The notes: generated from the sequence alone by a model not told the origin. A DNA stretch of 64,000 nucleotides from a bacterium (GCA_024742305.1 JANSYQ010000010.1:53709-117708), one strand, 5' to 3'; positions 9,568-19,038 are shown, counted from the first letter of the stretch. Numbers and translations: made by a program.

Positions 9568-11133
9568 GTGAGATTTACAATCGTAATACTTTTATTTATT
9601 TGGGCAATGCCTTCTCAGGCGCAGGATTACACTGTGGAGTGGGGAGAGTTGCAACGCTCGAACGGTCGCATGATTCGAGTGATGCCCGATTCTCTTGGCA
9701 ACTTCTACGCATTGCGTTGGGTGGGGGGAAACCTCTTCGGTAAATACAAGGTTTCGCGACATGAGAATTTGGAGCAAGTTGTGCGTGGAGCCATTTCCCT
9801 GCAAGTTCCCGGTGGTATCGGCACATTTGAAGGAATTCGCTTGATTGGCAATCGACCTATTGTTTTTCTATCTGATAAACGAGGAGATACTCGCTTGCTT
9901 TTCATGCAGGAATACACAAGAGACTTAGAGAAAAAGGGTGATCCTATTCAATTGGCATCGTACGATGTAGATAAAATTATTGATCGAGGTTGGTTTGATG
10001 TCATTGAGTCTAATAATGGAAAGTATTTCTCCGTGCTATGGGAAATCCCGGGCAAGAAGGAAGAAAGAGATCGATACGGCTTTCGTATTTACGATAACAA
10101 TATGTACGAAATCAATGAGGGGGATTACGTGTTACCGTTTGCCTCGGAGCTTTCGACCATTCATGGACATTATCTTTCTAACAAGGGAGAGTACTTCCTG
10201 TCCATTTCAGAATATAAGCACGGTGAGAAAAACTTGATTTTCAGGGATAATCGAGAATTCATCGCTCTTCATATTTATCACATTGCCAAAGATGGACTTC
10301 AGGATTTCACTTTGGATGTAGACGACCGAAGAATTGTGGCTATGACCTTATCCACGGCATCTTCAGATAGTTTGACCGTGACCGGAATTTACGGGATGAA
10401 AGACACTCCCGGTGTGGATGGTGTTTTTTATCAACGTATTGATTTGAAGAAAGGGGAGACCATCATGGAAGGTTTCCAAAAGTTCGATCAGGATTTTATT
10501 ACGCAGGATTGGTCGGAGCGTGAAATTTCGCGATCAGAACGAAGAGAGGAGAGAGGTCGCGGAAACGAGCCGCAATTGTATAATTATCGCATGCGGGAGG
10601 CGCACATTCTAGAAGATGGCAGTATCGTTGGAACAATGGAGCAGTATTATGTTCAAATTAACAACACTCAGGGCGCACAAACGGGCGATTTCTCCAATAA
10701 CTATCATTATTACTACAATGATATTATTGCTTATAAAATCGATCCCAAGGAACGTTTTGTATGGGTGTCAAAGATTCCCAAAATTCAAGTTTCAATAAAT
10801 GATGGCGGGCCTTACAGTAGCTACGAAAGCTTTGTAGCCGATGGTAAATTGCATTTCATTTTCAACGACCACATCAACAATTATGACGAGAATGGCGACT
10901 TCATTGATGCACGTCAAATATATGCCGCGAATTACAGCCGAAGACGTAACGTTGTCGCTATTGCTAGCGTGGATTTAGATGACGGCGATATCGACAGAAA
11001 GCCCTTCTTTGATCGGGAAGAAATAGATGCCCTTGTGATGCCAAAACTCTTCAATGTGAACTACCGCAGTAACGAAGTGTTGATCTACGCGATTTGGGGG
11101 CGGAAGGAAAAATTCGGATTGTTGAGGTTTTAG
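9568..11133 (+). CDS. Secreted protein of unknown function
   Basis: A 521-residue exported protein that I do not recognise beyond being typical of Bacteroidota. It starts at a GTG and has a signal peptide ending near 'MPSQAQ'. The body is predicted to be beta-rich, with recurring 'DGS...', 'YYYNDIIAYKID' and 'ESFVADGKLHFIFND' elements like those of beta-propeller blades. A charged Arg/Glu-rich insert ('SERREERGRG') lies near residue 330. It is 31 nt after purB and may be read through from it. It ends in a convergent gap with the anti-sigma gene, which is filled by a heptamer repeat. Confidence 0.75.
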   Translation: MRFTIVILLFIWAMPSQAQDYTVEWGELQRSNGRMIRVMPDSLGNFYALRWVGGNLFGKYKVSRHENLEQVVRGAISLQVPGGIGTFEGIRLIGNRPIVFLSDKRGDTRLLFMQEYTRDLEKKGDPIQLASYDVDKIIDRGWFDVIESNNGKYFSVLWEIPGKKEERDRYGFRIYDNNMYEINEGDYVLPFASELSTIHGHYLSNKGEYFLSISEYKHGEKNLIFRDNREFIALHIYHIAKDGLQDFTLDVDDRRIVAMTLSTASSDSLTVTGIYGMKDTPGVDGVFYQRIDLKKGETIMEGFQKFDQDFITQDWSEREISRSERREERGRGNEPQLYNYRMREAHILEDGSIVGTMEQYYVQINNTQGAQTGDFSNNYHYYYNDIIAYKIDPKERFVWVSKIPKIQVSINDGGPYSSYESFVADGKLHFIFNDHINNYDENGDFIDARQIYAANYSRRRNVVAIASVDLDDGDIDRKPFFDREEIDALVMPKLFNVNYRSNEVLIYAIWGRKEKFGLLRF

Positions 11134-11211
11134 TTTGGGGAGAAGGGATACGTCAGAAGTGTCTTCTTACTATTCACCTCTTACTTCTCACTTCACACTT
11201 CTTACTTCTCA
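11134..11211. repeat. Heptamer purine/pyrimidine repeat hairpin, copy A
   Basis: At 11176-11210 there are five consecutive 7-nt units (acctctt, acttctc, acttcac, acttctt, acttctc). A purine-rich arm upstream ('ggagaaggg', 'tcagaagtg') can pair with it. It fills the gap between convergent genes and runs into the last codons of the anti-sigma gene. See copies at 25305, 41879 and 52515. Confidence 0.7.
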
Positions 11212-11447
11212 CTGTTCATCAAAAGCGCCTTCAACTTCTCTTTTTCTTCTTCTGTGAATTGGTATTCACCTAGATGTTTGAATCGTTTGGACTGCATCAT
11301 TTTATCCAAAACATCGCTATCACGGAAGTATTGTCGGCATTTCTTACAAATTGTGGAATGCATGCGAATGGCCAATCTATCGCCCACCGAAATACGTTCG
11401 ATTTTTGAGCGCTCAACCAGCTCAGTTATATCCTGACAGTCTTTCAT
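11202..11447 (-). CDS. Zinc-finger anti-sigma factor (zf-HC2-like)
   Basis: An 81-residue soluble protein with the anti-sigma zinc motif H-x3-C-x2-C ('HSTICKKC'), followed by a short helical C-terminus ('FTEEEKEKLKALL'). There is no membrane segment, so it would act in the cytoplasm. The ATG at 11447 overlaps the TGA of the ECF sigma gene (ATGA), which supports this start over one at 11510 and indicates translational coupling. The inferred role is to hold the sigma factor at 11444-11995 inactive until a signal arrives. The last codons (Ser-Glu-Lys-stop) lie inside the heptamer repeat. The family assignment rests on the zinc motif and the gene pair. Confidence 0.78.
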   Translation of the reverse strand: MKDCQDITELVERSKIERISVGDRLAIRMHSTICKKCRQYFRDSDVLDKMMQSKRFKHLGEYQFTEEEKEKLKALLMNSEK

Positions 11448-11995
11448 TGCAGTTCCGCTTTTGTGAGGCAATCGCGCAAGAGTAATTTTGCACGATGAAT
11501 TATTACCCAAAGGTTGGAAGGTGTGATCTCCATTTCCTTACAAATATCTTCACTTACTTTTTCTTCCAAATATTTCGAAGCAATGACGCCGCGCCACTTA
11601 GGAGGCAATTTTTCGATGCAGTTGTACAACTCCAAAGTAGCTTCCTCCTGCGTAATTTTATCAACTACGGACTCAACCGAAGTACTATTCTTTTTGTCCA
11701 CGAGCCAGTGTTTCGCCCTTCCTTCCTGATCGAAAAAAGAAGAAACTGGGTCGGTATAGCGGGTTTCCGCTTTTCTCCAATGGTCAATAATCTTACGATT
11801 CAAAATACTCGTCAACCACGTGCGTATGTTGCTCCGATTTTCAAAACTGTCGAGCTTGGTGATCGCAGAAACAAATGTGTCCTGAACCAAGTCTTTGGCT
11901 AGTTCGAGGTCCTGCAGTTTAGACATTGCAAACGATAATAAATAATCGCTCTGCTCCTCAACCAACTTCTCTGTATCTATCTTACTATCACTCAC
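11444..11995 (-). CDS. ECF-type RNA polymerase sigma factor
   Basis: A 183-residue sigma factor with only regions 2 and 4. Region 2 shows 'AKDLVQDTFVSAITKLDSF' and 'NIRTWLTSILNRKIIDHWRK'; region 4 shows 'CIEKLPPKWRGVIASKYLEE' and a helix-turn-helix 'SEDICKEMEITPSNLWVIIHRAK'. The start is a GTG at 11995 overlapping the TGA of lnt (GTGA), and its stop overlaps the anti-sigma start, so lnt, sigma and anti-sigma form a coupled chain. The arrangement suggests an envelope-related regulon, but no target promoter can be identified here. Confidence 0.92.
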   Translation of the reverse strand: MSDSKIDTEKLVEEQSDYLLSFAMSKLQDLELAKDLVQDTFVSAITKLDSFENRSNIRTWLTSILNRKIIDHWRKAETRYTDPVSSFFDQEGRAKHWLVDKKNSTSVESVVDKITQEEATLELYNCIEKLPPKWRGVIASKYLEEKVSEDICKEMEITPSNLWVIIHRAKLLLRDCLTKAELQ

Positions 11996-13611
11996 TTTGT
12001 AAAAACTTTCTTAAAACGTCTAACGAAGGTAAAAAGTAAGAGAAAAATGGAGACGAAGCCAAAACTGCGTCCCAAAACATCCCCGTATTCTGAATAAACG
12101 GTTGTATTGCTATTGAGATTAACGGTAGCATTTACAGCCGTCTTTTCCATCCATTTGGTGGCTTTCAGAATATCGCCCCGTTGGTTGACAACACAAGTGG
12201 TTCCTGTATTTGCAGAGCGCAAAACACTGCGTCGGTTTTCAATGGCTCTGAGGCTTGCAAAGCTAGCGTGTTGTTTGTAGCCGGGTGTATCACCCCACCA
12301 ACCATCATTCGTAATGATACAAATCACCTCGGCTCCTTTACGGCATTGTTCCGCAACGAATCCGCCAAAAATAGATTCATAACATATTACGGGAGCAAAC
12401 TTAAATTCCTTCGATTGGAAGATTTTAGGTGCGTCTTCTATACCATAACCGACTTGCGTTCCGTCCATTGAGATGGCCCAATCTGACATAAATGGAAGCC
12501 TGTTGGCAAAAGGTACTTTCTCCACTCCGGGTACCAATTTTGATTTTCGAATAAACTTAGGCTCTCCATCTTTAGCGATATGAAGCGATGCATTGTAATC
12601 TTCCTTAAAATCACCATTACCTAAAGGTCGTGTGGTTACCGACTTCCGCTTTTTAAAGGTTCTTGAACTGGCTACTCCCCACAATATGTCGGCATCATTC
12701 AAGTAGGGTTGAGCGCTTCTCAGCAGTCCGTAAATACTGGTTGATTGAATGCGTTCTTCTTGAATTTCGTGCCAGTAAGCCGTTTCTGGAGCCAAAACGA
12801 TGTCGGTATTGGGCGTCACTTTCTCCACCGCTTGATTGAGCATTTCTCGAGACTGCGTCAATGGATCCGATCCAAACTTAACGGAAGGCGTTTCATCGTC
12901 GGGCTGCATAGGGTCCAAGTTCGGTTGGATCAATACGGCCTCGAGAGGATCTTTTTGTTCTTCGTACGAATAATAGGTATAAAGCGAGATGATGAGCGGA
13001 ACGATCAGTGCAATTCCTGCTAAATAAAATAATGGTGTTTGAATGCGCCATGTTTCCTTTCTAAGGTAGACGTTTTCCACAGTTCGAAATAGTAGTAGGT
13101 TGATGACCAATATCCACAAGGTACCACCAAGAGCTCCGCTAACACTGTACCATTGTACCCAACTTGGGTGAATACTGAAAACATTTCCGAAGGTCAGCCA
13201 CGGCCATGAACTTTCCCAGTCGTAGTGGAAATATTCGAATCCAATCCAGTACAGTACGAGTGCAATGATTCCCTCTTTGTGTCCGACGTATTTCTTGGTG
13301 AGGTGAAATGCATAAAACGCTAAGGTCATTAGCAAGGAATTCAGTAAAAATGCCAAGACGGAACCTCCAGAACTAGCATTCCAAACCCACCACGTAGTAC
13401 CGATGTTGTAAATGAAGAAGGTGAGATAGGCATGCAGGAACACTTTTCCTGACCGATAATTCTGTCGTGAAATGTATGACTCAACAAATAGTAGCGGAAT
13501 CCAAGCTACGAAAACCAAGGGTGTTAAACTCCCGGTAAATGGGAAACAGAGCACCATCAAAAGACCGGATAGTGTGCTCAATAAATAGCGCTGTGCCCTG
13601 GTTAATTTCAT
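11992..13611 (-). CDS. lnt: Apolipoprotein N-acyltransferase
   Basis: Lnt adds the third acyl chain to the N-terminal cysteine of lipoproteins at the periplasmic face of the inner membrane. The 539-residue protein has an N-terminal set of membrane helices (residues ~10-210) and a C-terminal nitrilase-like domain with the catalytic triad Glu276 ('LAPETAYW'), Lys358 ('RKSKLVPG') and Cys410 ('PVICYESIFGG'). The length is slightly above the E. coli enzyme (512). It is the first gene of a coupled chain with the ECF sigma and anti-sigma genes; a weak -7-like 'tactttta' lies just before the ATG. Confidence 0.95.
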   Translation of the reverse strand: MKLTRAQRYLLSTLSGLLMVLCFPFTGSLTPLVFVAWIPLLFVESYISRQNYRSGKVFLHAYLTFFIYNIGTTWWVWNASSGGSVLAFLLNSLLMTLAFYAFHLTKKYVGHKEGIIALVLYWIGFEYFHYDWESSWPWLTFGNVFSIHPSWVQWYSVSGALGGTLWILVINLLLFRTVENVYLRKETWRIQTPLFYLAGIALIVPLIISLYTYYSYEEQKDPLEAVLIQPNLDPMQPDDETPSVKFGSDPLTQSREMLNQAVEKVTPNTDIVLAPETAYWHEIQEERIQSTSIYGLLRSAQPYLNDADILWGVASSRTFKKRKSVTTRPLGNGDFKEDYNASLHIAKDGEPKFIRKSKLVPGVEKVPFANRLPFMSDWAISMDGTQVGYGIEDAPKIFQSKEFKFAPVICYESIFGGFVAEQCRKGAEVICIITNDGWWGDTPGYKQHASFASLRAIENRRSVLRSANTGTTCVVNQRGDILKATKWMEKTAVNATVNLNSNTTVYSEYGDVLGRSFGFVSIFLLLFTFVRRFKKVFTK

Positions 13612-13665
13612 CGGAATAAAAGTAGCGAGAAAAAACCAGTTGCGCCACCTTTGGACGGAATTCTA

Positions 13666-14211
13666 CTATTCAGATTTCCCGATCATCGGACGGGCGTTTT
13701 TCAATCCTTTTTCCAATTCATTGCCAATCTGCCCTTCTACGTCTTTAAATAACAAGGAGAGGTTCCAAGGATACGGAACTTCACCTTTCACGTGCCACGT
13801 TACTGTACTTCTATCGGTTCCGTTTTGTGTAATGTGAAGAGACAAGTCGGCTTCGATTTCCTCGGGTTCCTTGACGTTTATTTTGTAGTCGATGCGTTCG
13901 TTTGATTCGATAGCTACAATTTCCTGTGCACCAGTTCCTACGCGTTTATCGCTACTTTTCCAGTGCATTTTATAGCCAACTTCTCCGGGAGTGCCTTCGT
14001 ACCAAATTTTAGTGTCAGCGTCGTGTTGCAACCAAACGGCGAAGTCTTCTTGATGTTCGAGATTTTTAAAATAGTTGAAAGTGACGTCGGTGCTGGCCGG
14101 AATAGTTTCACTTCGTTTTACCTCGAAGGAGCCATCAACAAATAATGCGATGATTAATAGAATTCCTGCCAAGGAAATAATGGCTACGAGTAGTTTGAGT
14201 AGAAATTTCAT
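13666..14211 (-). CDS. Membrane-anchored SRPBCC-fold protein
   Basis: A 181-residue protein with one N-terminal membrane segment ('LLVAIISLAGILLIIALFV') followed by a polyketide-cyclase/START-like (SRPBCC) domain: 'VKRSETIPASTDVTFNYFKNL' (in parts) and 'STVTWHVKGEV'. Proteins of this type bind hydrophobic ligands; the ligand is unknown. The ATG at 14211 is preferred over one at 14250 because it puts the hydrophobic segment right after 'MKF'. It ends 54 nt before the start of lnt on the same strand, so readthrough into lnt is possible. Confidence 0.78.
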   Translation of the reverse strand: MKFLLKLLVAIISLAGILLIIALFVDGSFEVKRSETIPASTDVTFNYFKNLEHQEDFAVWLQHDADTKIWYEGTPGEVGYKMHWKSSDKRVGTGAQEIVAIESNERIDYKINVKEPEEIEADLSLHITQNGTDRSTVTWHVKGEVPYPWNLSLLFKDVEGQIGNELEKGLKNARPMIGKSE

Positions 14212-14259
14212 GGTAGCGTAGTTTACTATAAAGTAGCGTTTCCTAGCCAATATAACAAA

Positions 14260-14290
14260 TAACAGCCCCCCTGAAACAGGGAGGCTGTTA
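14260..14290 (-). terminator. Terminator of the OmpA/TSP3 gene
   Basis: Inverted repeat with 14-nt arms and an 'aaa' loop ('taacagcccccctg' / 'cagggaggctgtta'); on the minus strand the single mismatch becomes a G-U pair. It is followed on that strand by a T-rich 'atttgttatatt'. Confidence 0.75.
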
Positions 14291-14314
14291 TAGTAATCAA
14301 CGTTGTGATCTTAA

Positions 14315-16873
14315 TTATTCGAAAATAATTGTCATCTCAACACGTCTGTTTTTCTGTCTTCCTTCCGGAGTATCGTTGTCAGCGATTGGTTGTGTTTCAC
14401 CAAAGAACAATACACTTAGGCGACTTCCGTCAATTCCTTTGCTCTCCATGAATCGTTTCACTGACTCTGCACGTTTCTTAGATAGAATCAAGTTGCCTTG
14501 TGCATCTCCTACGTTATCTGTGTGCCCTGCAATTTGCAACTTCCACTCAGGACGTTTCACAAGTACATCAGCCAACTCTGTAAGTGATGGGATAGACTCC
14601 TCTTTGATTTTATCTCTCGCTGTTTCGAACTCTAAGTTATCAAAGGCAGTTTGCAAGATTTCCTTCACTTCTTCTTCGATTTCAGGACATCCGTTCTTGC
14701 CTTCCTCAGATGAAGGAACACCGGCAACTGTCGGACAGTCATCGTCTTTATCAAGAATTCCATCCTCATCTGTATCAGAGTAAGGACATCCGTCGTTTTC
14801 AACCGGACCAGCGATGTACGGACACTTATCGTCTTTATCTAACAAGCCATCTTCGTCTGTATCTGGCCAAGGACATCCGTTGTTTTCTTGTGGACCAGGG
14901 ATTTCAGGACAATCATCCAAGAAGTCAAGGATTCCGTCATTATCCGTATCTGGGCATCCGTTGTTTGCCAATGGTCCGGGAACATCTGGACAAGCATCGT
15001 CTTCATCTTTGATTCCGTCGCCGTCTGTATCAGGACATCCATTGAATTCTGCCAATCCAGCAGTTTCAGGACAGTCATCTTCAGGGTCGATAATGCTATC
15101 GCCGTCAGCATCCGGACATCCTTGCAACTCAGCCAAACCGGCTAAGTCAGGACAGTTATCATCTTTGTCAGGAATTCCATCGCCATCTTTGTCTGGACAA
15201 CCTTTGAATTGCTCCAATCCTGCTTCAAGAGGACATTCGTCTTCCGTATCTTGGATTCCGTCACCATCCGTATCCGGACATCCACGGAACGCCCATACTC
15301 CTGGAGTTGTAACACACTCGTCCAAATCGTCTGATACAAGGTCACCGTCTTCATCAGAAGGGTGTCCGTAAAGTACAGGTACACGCAATCCTGCATAGAA
15401 TTCAGCTCCTTTAATTTTACCAAATGCAAACAAAGTACGCATGTCTGTTACTCCTACTGTAATTGGTCCAAGACGTGTTGCAAGTCCCGCTTTGAAACCA
15501 GAGTATTTGTTCATAGACATTGGAAGGTGCAATCCGAACCATGCTTGATCGAAGCTCGGTGTTATTGCCAATTGATTTGCCGTACGAACGCGGTGCGGGT
15601 TACGACGGTTTTGGATACTTGCGATTCCTGTAACATTTACGTAGAACCACTTGTAGATATGGTAATCGAACTGAAGGCTAACTGCAGTTGGCAATTGCAT
15701 GAAGAAAGTTCCACCGGCATCCTCTGCTGCGTTCCAACCAGGATTGTTTGTAATTACTGAATCAACAATGCTATCAAAACTTACCAATCCTGTCGCTTCG
15801 TCGAAAACGGTTAAGTCAAACAAGTTGTTTGTATTTACGTTGAAGTCACGCGACAAACCTCCTTTTGCGAAACGCATTCCACCGATATCCAAGATGGATG
15901 CACCTGCACGGATTTTGTATTTGTCTTGATCACGGCGCCAAATGTTTGTTTGACCATCCATGTCGTATTTATACTCCTCCCAATCCGGACGCCATTCGTA
16001 CACGAATCCAAGATCTAAACCAAGACCAAACTTCGAAGCAGACTCAGGAAGTCCGTCGTACGTTGTTCCGTCCAACAATCCTTGTGAGTGTCCGTAAGCA
16101 AAGTCTCCTGATAGGTATTGTGTTGTGTCGTCATTGAGAAGGTTGTAGCTCAAGTTGTCTGTGTGTACATAGGCAGCAGTATATCCCTGCAACCACTTAG
16201 CTTTTCCTCCTGCCTTCATGAAGTGCTCACCATCGTCTTTGATTACTTGTGAATACACTAAACCGTATTCTGCCCACGACATGTGGTTCAGGTTTAACAA
16301 CTCTTCGTCAAACTGCTGGTTCCAAAGTGTTGCGATATCTAAATCGTTTTCTGCAAGAAGTGCCAATTTTGGATCAACATCATCAATATTCGTGATGGAA
16401 CGGAATTTAACCGAAGCTCCAACCGCGATATTACGATTGATGTGGAACATGAAGTTCAGGGCATCTACTTGAATGTTGTTGTAAAACCCAATTTTTTTCG
16501 TGGATGAGGCATCGTAGTTTCTGAACACATAACGATCTGCAAATGTTGAATCTGGTAAGATCCAGTCGTTGTGTGGGTTGTTCCCAGTTAAGTTGTACTC
16601 TCCTGTGTTTGGATCGTCAGGGGAGAAAGATTTTCTCCACCACTTAGGCATGTCGCGAGTATCAAAGTACCCAGCGTTGGTCCAAAGCCCGAAGTTCATA
16701 CTGGCTAGATTTACATCGGTTACAAATCGTCCGTCTACAAAACTTGCGGGTTGCAAATCGATTCCCATGGCTCCGGCGTAGTTACTTCCGGCAACGCCAA
16801 GATAGTTTTGGGAAAATCCTGTAAAACATAGGTTGAGTGCAATGAACACTCCAAGGAGTTTAAGCGTTTTCAT
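14315..16873 (-). CDS. OmpA-family outer-membrane protein with DUF5723 and TSP3 repeats
   Basis: An 852-residue outer-membrane protein. After a signal peptide ('LGVFIALNLCFTGFSQ'), residues ~20-495 match the DUF5723 porin-like domain ('NYLGVAGSNYAGAMGID', 'ASFVDGRFVTDVNLASMNFG'). Residues ~500-730 hold eight thrombospondin type 3 calcium-binding repeats of the form 'CPDTDGDGI.D..D.CP'. The C-terminal ~110 residues are an OmpA peptidoglycan-binding domain ('ELADVLVKRPEWKLQIAGHTD', in parts, and 'NRRVEMTI'). It probably links the outer membrane to peptidoglycan, with the TSP3 stalk stiffened by calcium. The ATG at 16873 leaves a 16-nt gap to the gene upstream; a start at 16900 would overlap it. 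A hairpin terminator follows. Confidence 0.9.
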   Translation of the reverse strand: MKTLKLLGVFIALNLCFTGFSQNYLGVAGSNYAGAMGIDLQPASFVDGRFVTDVNLASMNFGLWTNAGYFDTRDMPKWWRKSFSPDDPNTGEYNLTGNNPHNDWILPDSTFADRYVFRNYDASSTKKIGFYNNIQVDALNFMFHINRNIAVGASVKFRSITNIDDVDPKLALLAENDLDIATLWNQQFDEELLNLNHMSWAEYGLVYSQVIKDDGEHFMKAGGKAKWLQGYTAAYVHTDNLSYNLLNDDTTQYLSGDFAYGHSQGLLDGTTYDGLPESASKFGLGLDLGFVYEWRPDWEEYKYDMDGQTNIWRRDQDKYKIRAGASILDIGGMRFAKGGLSRDFNVNTNNLFDLTVFDEATGLVSFDSIVDSVITNNPGWNAAEDAGGTFFMQLPTAVSLQFDYHIYKWFYVNVTGIASIQNRRNPHRVRTANQLAITPSFDQAWFGLHLPMSMNKYSGFKAGLATRLGPITVGVTDMRTLFAFGKIKGAEFYAGLRVPVLYGHPSDEDGDLVSDDLDECVTTPGVWAFRGCPDTDGDGIQDTEDECPLEAGLEQFKGCPDKDGDGIPDKDDNCPDLAGLAELQGCPDADGDSIIDPEDDCPETAGLAEFNGCPDTDGDGIKDEDDACPDVPGPLANNGCPDTDNDGILDFLDDCPEIPGPQENNGCPWPDTDEDGLLDKDDKCPYIAGPVENDGCPYSDTDEDGILDKDDDCPTVAGVPSSEEGKNGCPEIEEEVKEILQTAFDNLEFETARDKIKEESIPSLTELADVLVKRPEWKLQIAGHTDNVGDAQGNLILSKKRAESVKRFMESKGIDGSRLSVLFFGETQPIADNDTPEGRQKNRRVEMTIIFE

Positions 16874-16889
16874 TCGTTTTCGTTTGGTT

Positions 16890-19022
16890 TCAGTCCTCAA
16901 TATACTGTATCACAAATTGATCTACAACTGTTGTAATGCATTTTGAGTTACCCAAGGTTTGTAAATGTACGCGGGTTTGTCCCTCTAAAGCTTTGTTACT
17001 CAGTTGTGATCCATCTGTTCCGTACAAATATACATTATTCTCCAATGCATCAATTAGGCAAATGTAGGTTTTACCCGATGCTGGAGTAGTGATATAAATA
17101 TCGGCAATATCGCTGAATGGAAGTGTGATTTGACCAAACCCAACGCCTTCTTCGTTCAACAGGTGTAATGTTTTCCCTGTTTGAACTGCCATTGCCTTGT
17201 CTCCAACATGTAACAATTTCCCTTCAGGATAACGGTCGATTTCCGTTCGTCTTCCTTTTTGGTCCATGCGAACTAACATGTTGTCGGTAATGGAGAAGCG
17301 GAACAGCTGGTTAGGAACCTTGACTGGTTTTGAACCCGGAAGAATTTCAAAGGAACGCAAAGCACGTCGTTTCTCAATTTCAAACATGGTGAATTGTACC
17401 GTATTTGACGCTAATCCTGCGAAAAGTCGTTGCTGACTCACCCAAATGTCGATTGGTTTTTGAATCGGATGTCCAATTCTGTACACGTCCAACTCACGTC
17501 CCTTCGCATCGAACTGCAAGAGTTTGTTTGCTGCCGTTCCTACCAAGAAATAGCTTCGTTCCCGCCATCGGTAAAATTTGGAAGGAGTAGTGATTTCGTC
17601 GTCAATTTGTACGGGGAATCCGGTAGCGTTGTTGCCTTTGAGGTCCCACAGATACAACTGATCAGTGGTATTCAGGTGTACGTAATTCTCGCCGTTGTAG
17701 TGCAAATCAATGATGGATAGAGAACCAAGAATTTTATCGTTGATTTGCTTTTTCCAAGCGAGTTTTTTCTTAGTAAAGCAAGCTACTTCGCCGTTAGTTC
17801 CTAACACAACAACATTTCCTTGTCCGGGAAGAACCACGAAGTCCTTAATGTCAAAGCCGCAACTTAGATTCACAGATGCACTCAGTTCCTTCGACGATTC
17901 CGGCACAGGAATGCCCGTGTAGGTTTCCATGAGGCGCCCTTGGTACACCGATTTCGAATAACTCTGCTCTTTACCAACAAATCGCTCAGATACTGCTCGC
18001 GGCAACTCTCCAAAGTAGCGGTATCGAATACTGGTACTAGATGCGATGGTATTTCCCAATTTGTAGTCAGCGATCATTTTGTCGCACGCAGATTCACTCT
18101 CGGAAAAGACCACTAAGTCCTCCAAGTACTTTACTACGTACGAACCACCTTCTGAAGGGAATCCATTCATTAATTGATTCTCAAAACGGTTACTATCCAG
18201 TGTTTGGTTGATGTCATTTAGAATCAGGATGGGGTCTTGTCCGCCGAGATAATCGGAAACGATGACTTTTTCACCGTCGTAATCAGCGACTACGAAGCCG
18301 TTCAACAGCCATTGATACATCGGACCAGTAGCAAATTCTTGATCCAAGGTGGCATAATAGTCTCGTTCGTAGAAGTGATACTTGGAGATGTTTCTAGATA
18401 CCAATCCAGCAAAAATATTCTCGTCTTTTACTTGCGCTCCTTGTTCAATGTTGGCATTTCTAGTGACAAAGTTGACACGTCCGTTTGCTTTGAAATAGAT
18501 GTCTGTAGTGTTCTTGACGCCCTTATCTCCGAAAGTGATTAAGCTGGCAGATGCCTTTTTATCAATTGGAAAGCGAGTATTCTCATCACCCTCGAGTACT
18601 AAATCACCTTTGGATAAATAGAGGCTGTTTTTGTAGAATTTTCCGGAGTAGCCATTAACGTTGACATTTACTCCATCAATTTTAGGAGTCTTTCCTGAAA
18701 ACAGTTGTTGTATGGATTTTTTATTCCAATTGACTTCAGAGATGAGTAGTAGATGCGCTCTTCTTTGGCTGAAAAAACCTTTTTCATACAAACTATCATT
18801 CAAAGATTGGATCAGGTCCAAAGAAGGGGCTTCCTGAAACGTTTCGATGGCACTAAAATTCACTTCATCGGGGCGTACAACAACAAGAAGTTGCCCATCA
18901 GCCTCTGAGAAAACGATTTCGGGGACGTAGTTGTTCTTCGCACTCGCGATGTCCCATGCGTAATAAGCAATCCAAGCCAAGCTGGCCGTAAAAAGTACGC
19001 CGATAAGTACACGTTTGAACAT
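16890..19022 (-). CDS. Membrane-anchored protein with propeller-like C-terminal half, unknown function
   Basis: A 710-residue protein with one N-terminal transmembrane segment ('VLIGVLFTASLAWIAYYAW'), so most of it is periplasmic. The first ~370 residues are unlike anything I recognise. The second part (~390-705) has the look of a beta-propeller, with blades such as 'LGTNGEVACFTKKKLAWKKQI' (in parts), 'TTDQLYLWDLKGNNATGFPV', 'AANKLLQFDAKGRELDVYR' and 'ENNVYLYGTDGSQLSN'. It sits 16 nt upstream of the OmpA/TSP3 gene on the same strand and is likely cotranscribed with it, which suggests an envelope role. It is preceded by a clear -7 box at 19039-19046. Confidence 0.75.
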   Translation of the reverse strand: MFKRVLIGVLFTASLAWIAYYAWDIASAKNNYVPEIVFSEADGQLLVVVRPDEVNFSAIETFQEAPSLDLIQSLNDSLYEKGFFSQRRAHLLLISEVNWNKKSIQQLFSGKTPKIDGVNVNVNGYSGKFYKNSLYLSKGDLVLEGDENTRFPIDKKASASLITFGDKGVKNTTDIYFKANGRVNFVTRNANIEQGAQVKDENIFAGLVSRNISKYHFYERDYYATLDQEFATGPMYQWLLNGFVVADYDGEKVIVSDYLGGQDPILILNDINQTLDSNRFENQLMNGFPSEGGSYVVKYLEDLVVFSESESACDKMIADYKLGNTIASSTSIRYRYFGELPRAVSERFVGKEQSYSKSVYQGRLMETYTGIPVPESSKELSASVNLSCGFDIKDFVVLPGQGNVVVLGTNGEVACFTKKKLAWKKQINDKILGSLSIIDLHYNGENYVHLNTTDQLYLWDLKGNNATGFPVQIDDEITTPSKFYRWRERSYFLVGTAANKLLQFDAKGRELDVYRIGHPIQKPIDIWVSQQRLFAGLASNTVQFTMFEIEKRRALRSFEILPGSKPVKVPNQLFRFSITDNMLVRMDQKGRRTEIDRYPEGKLLHVGDKAMAVQTGKTLHLLNEEGVGFGQITLPFSDIADIYITTPASGKTYICLIDALENNVYLYGTDGSQLSNKALEGQTRVHLQTLGNSKCITTVVDQFVIQYIED

Positions 19023-19038
19023 TCGTCACCATTTTTAC

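Noticed and set aside
14376..14783. 135-codon plus-strand open frame opposite the OmpA domain
   Set aside because: Shadow of the OmpA domain codons; no independent evidence.
14814..15371. 185-codon open frame on the plus strand inside the OmpA/TSP3 gene
   Set aside because: Antisense shadow of the calcium-binding repeats; Ser/Gly/Pro repeats come from the repetitive coding DNA.
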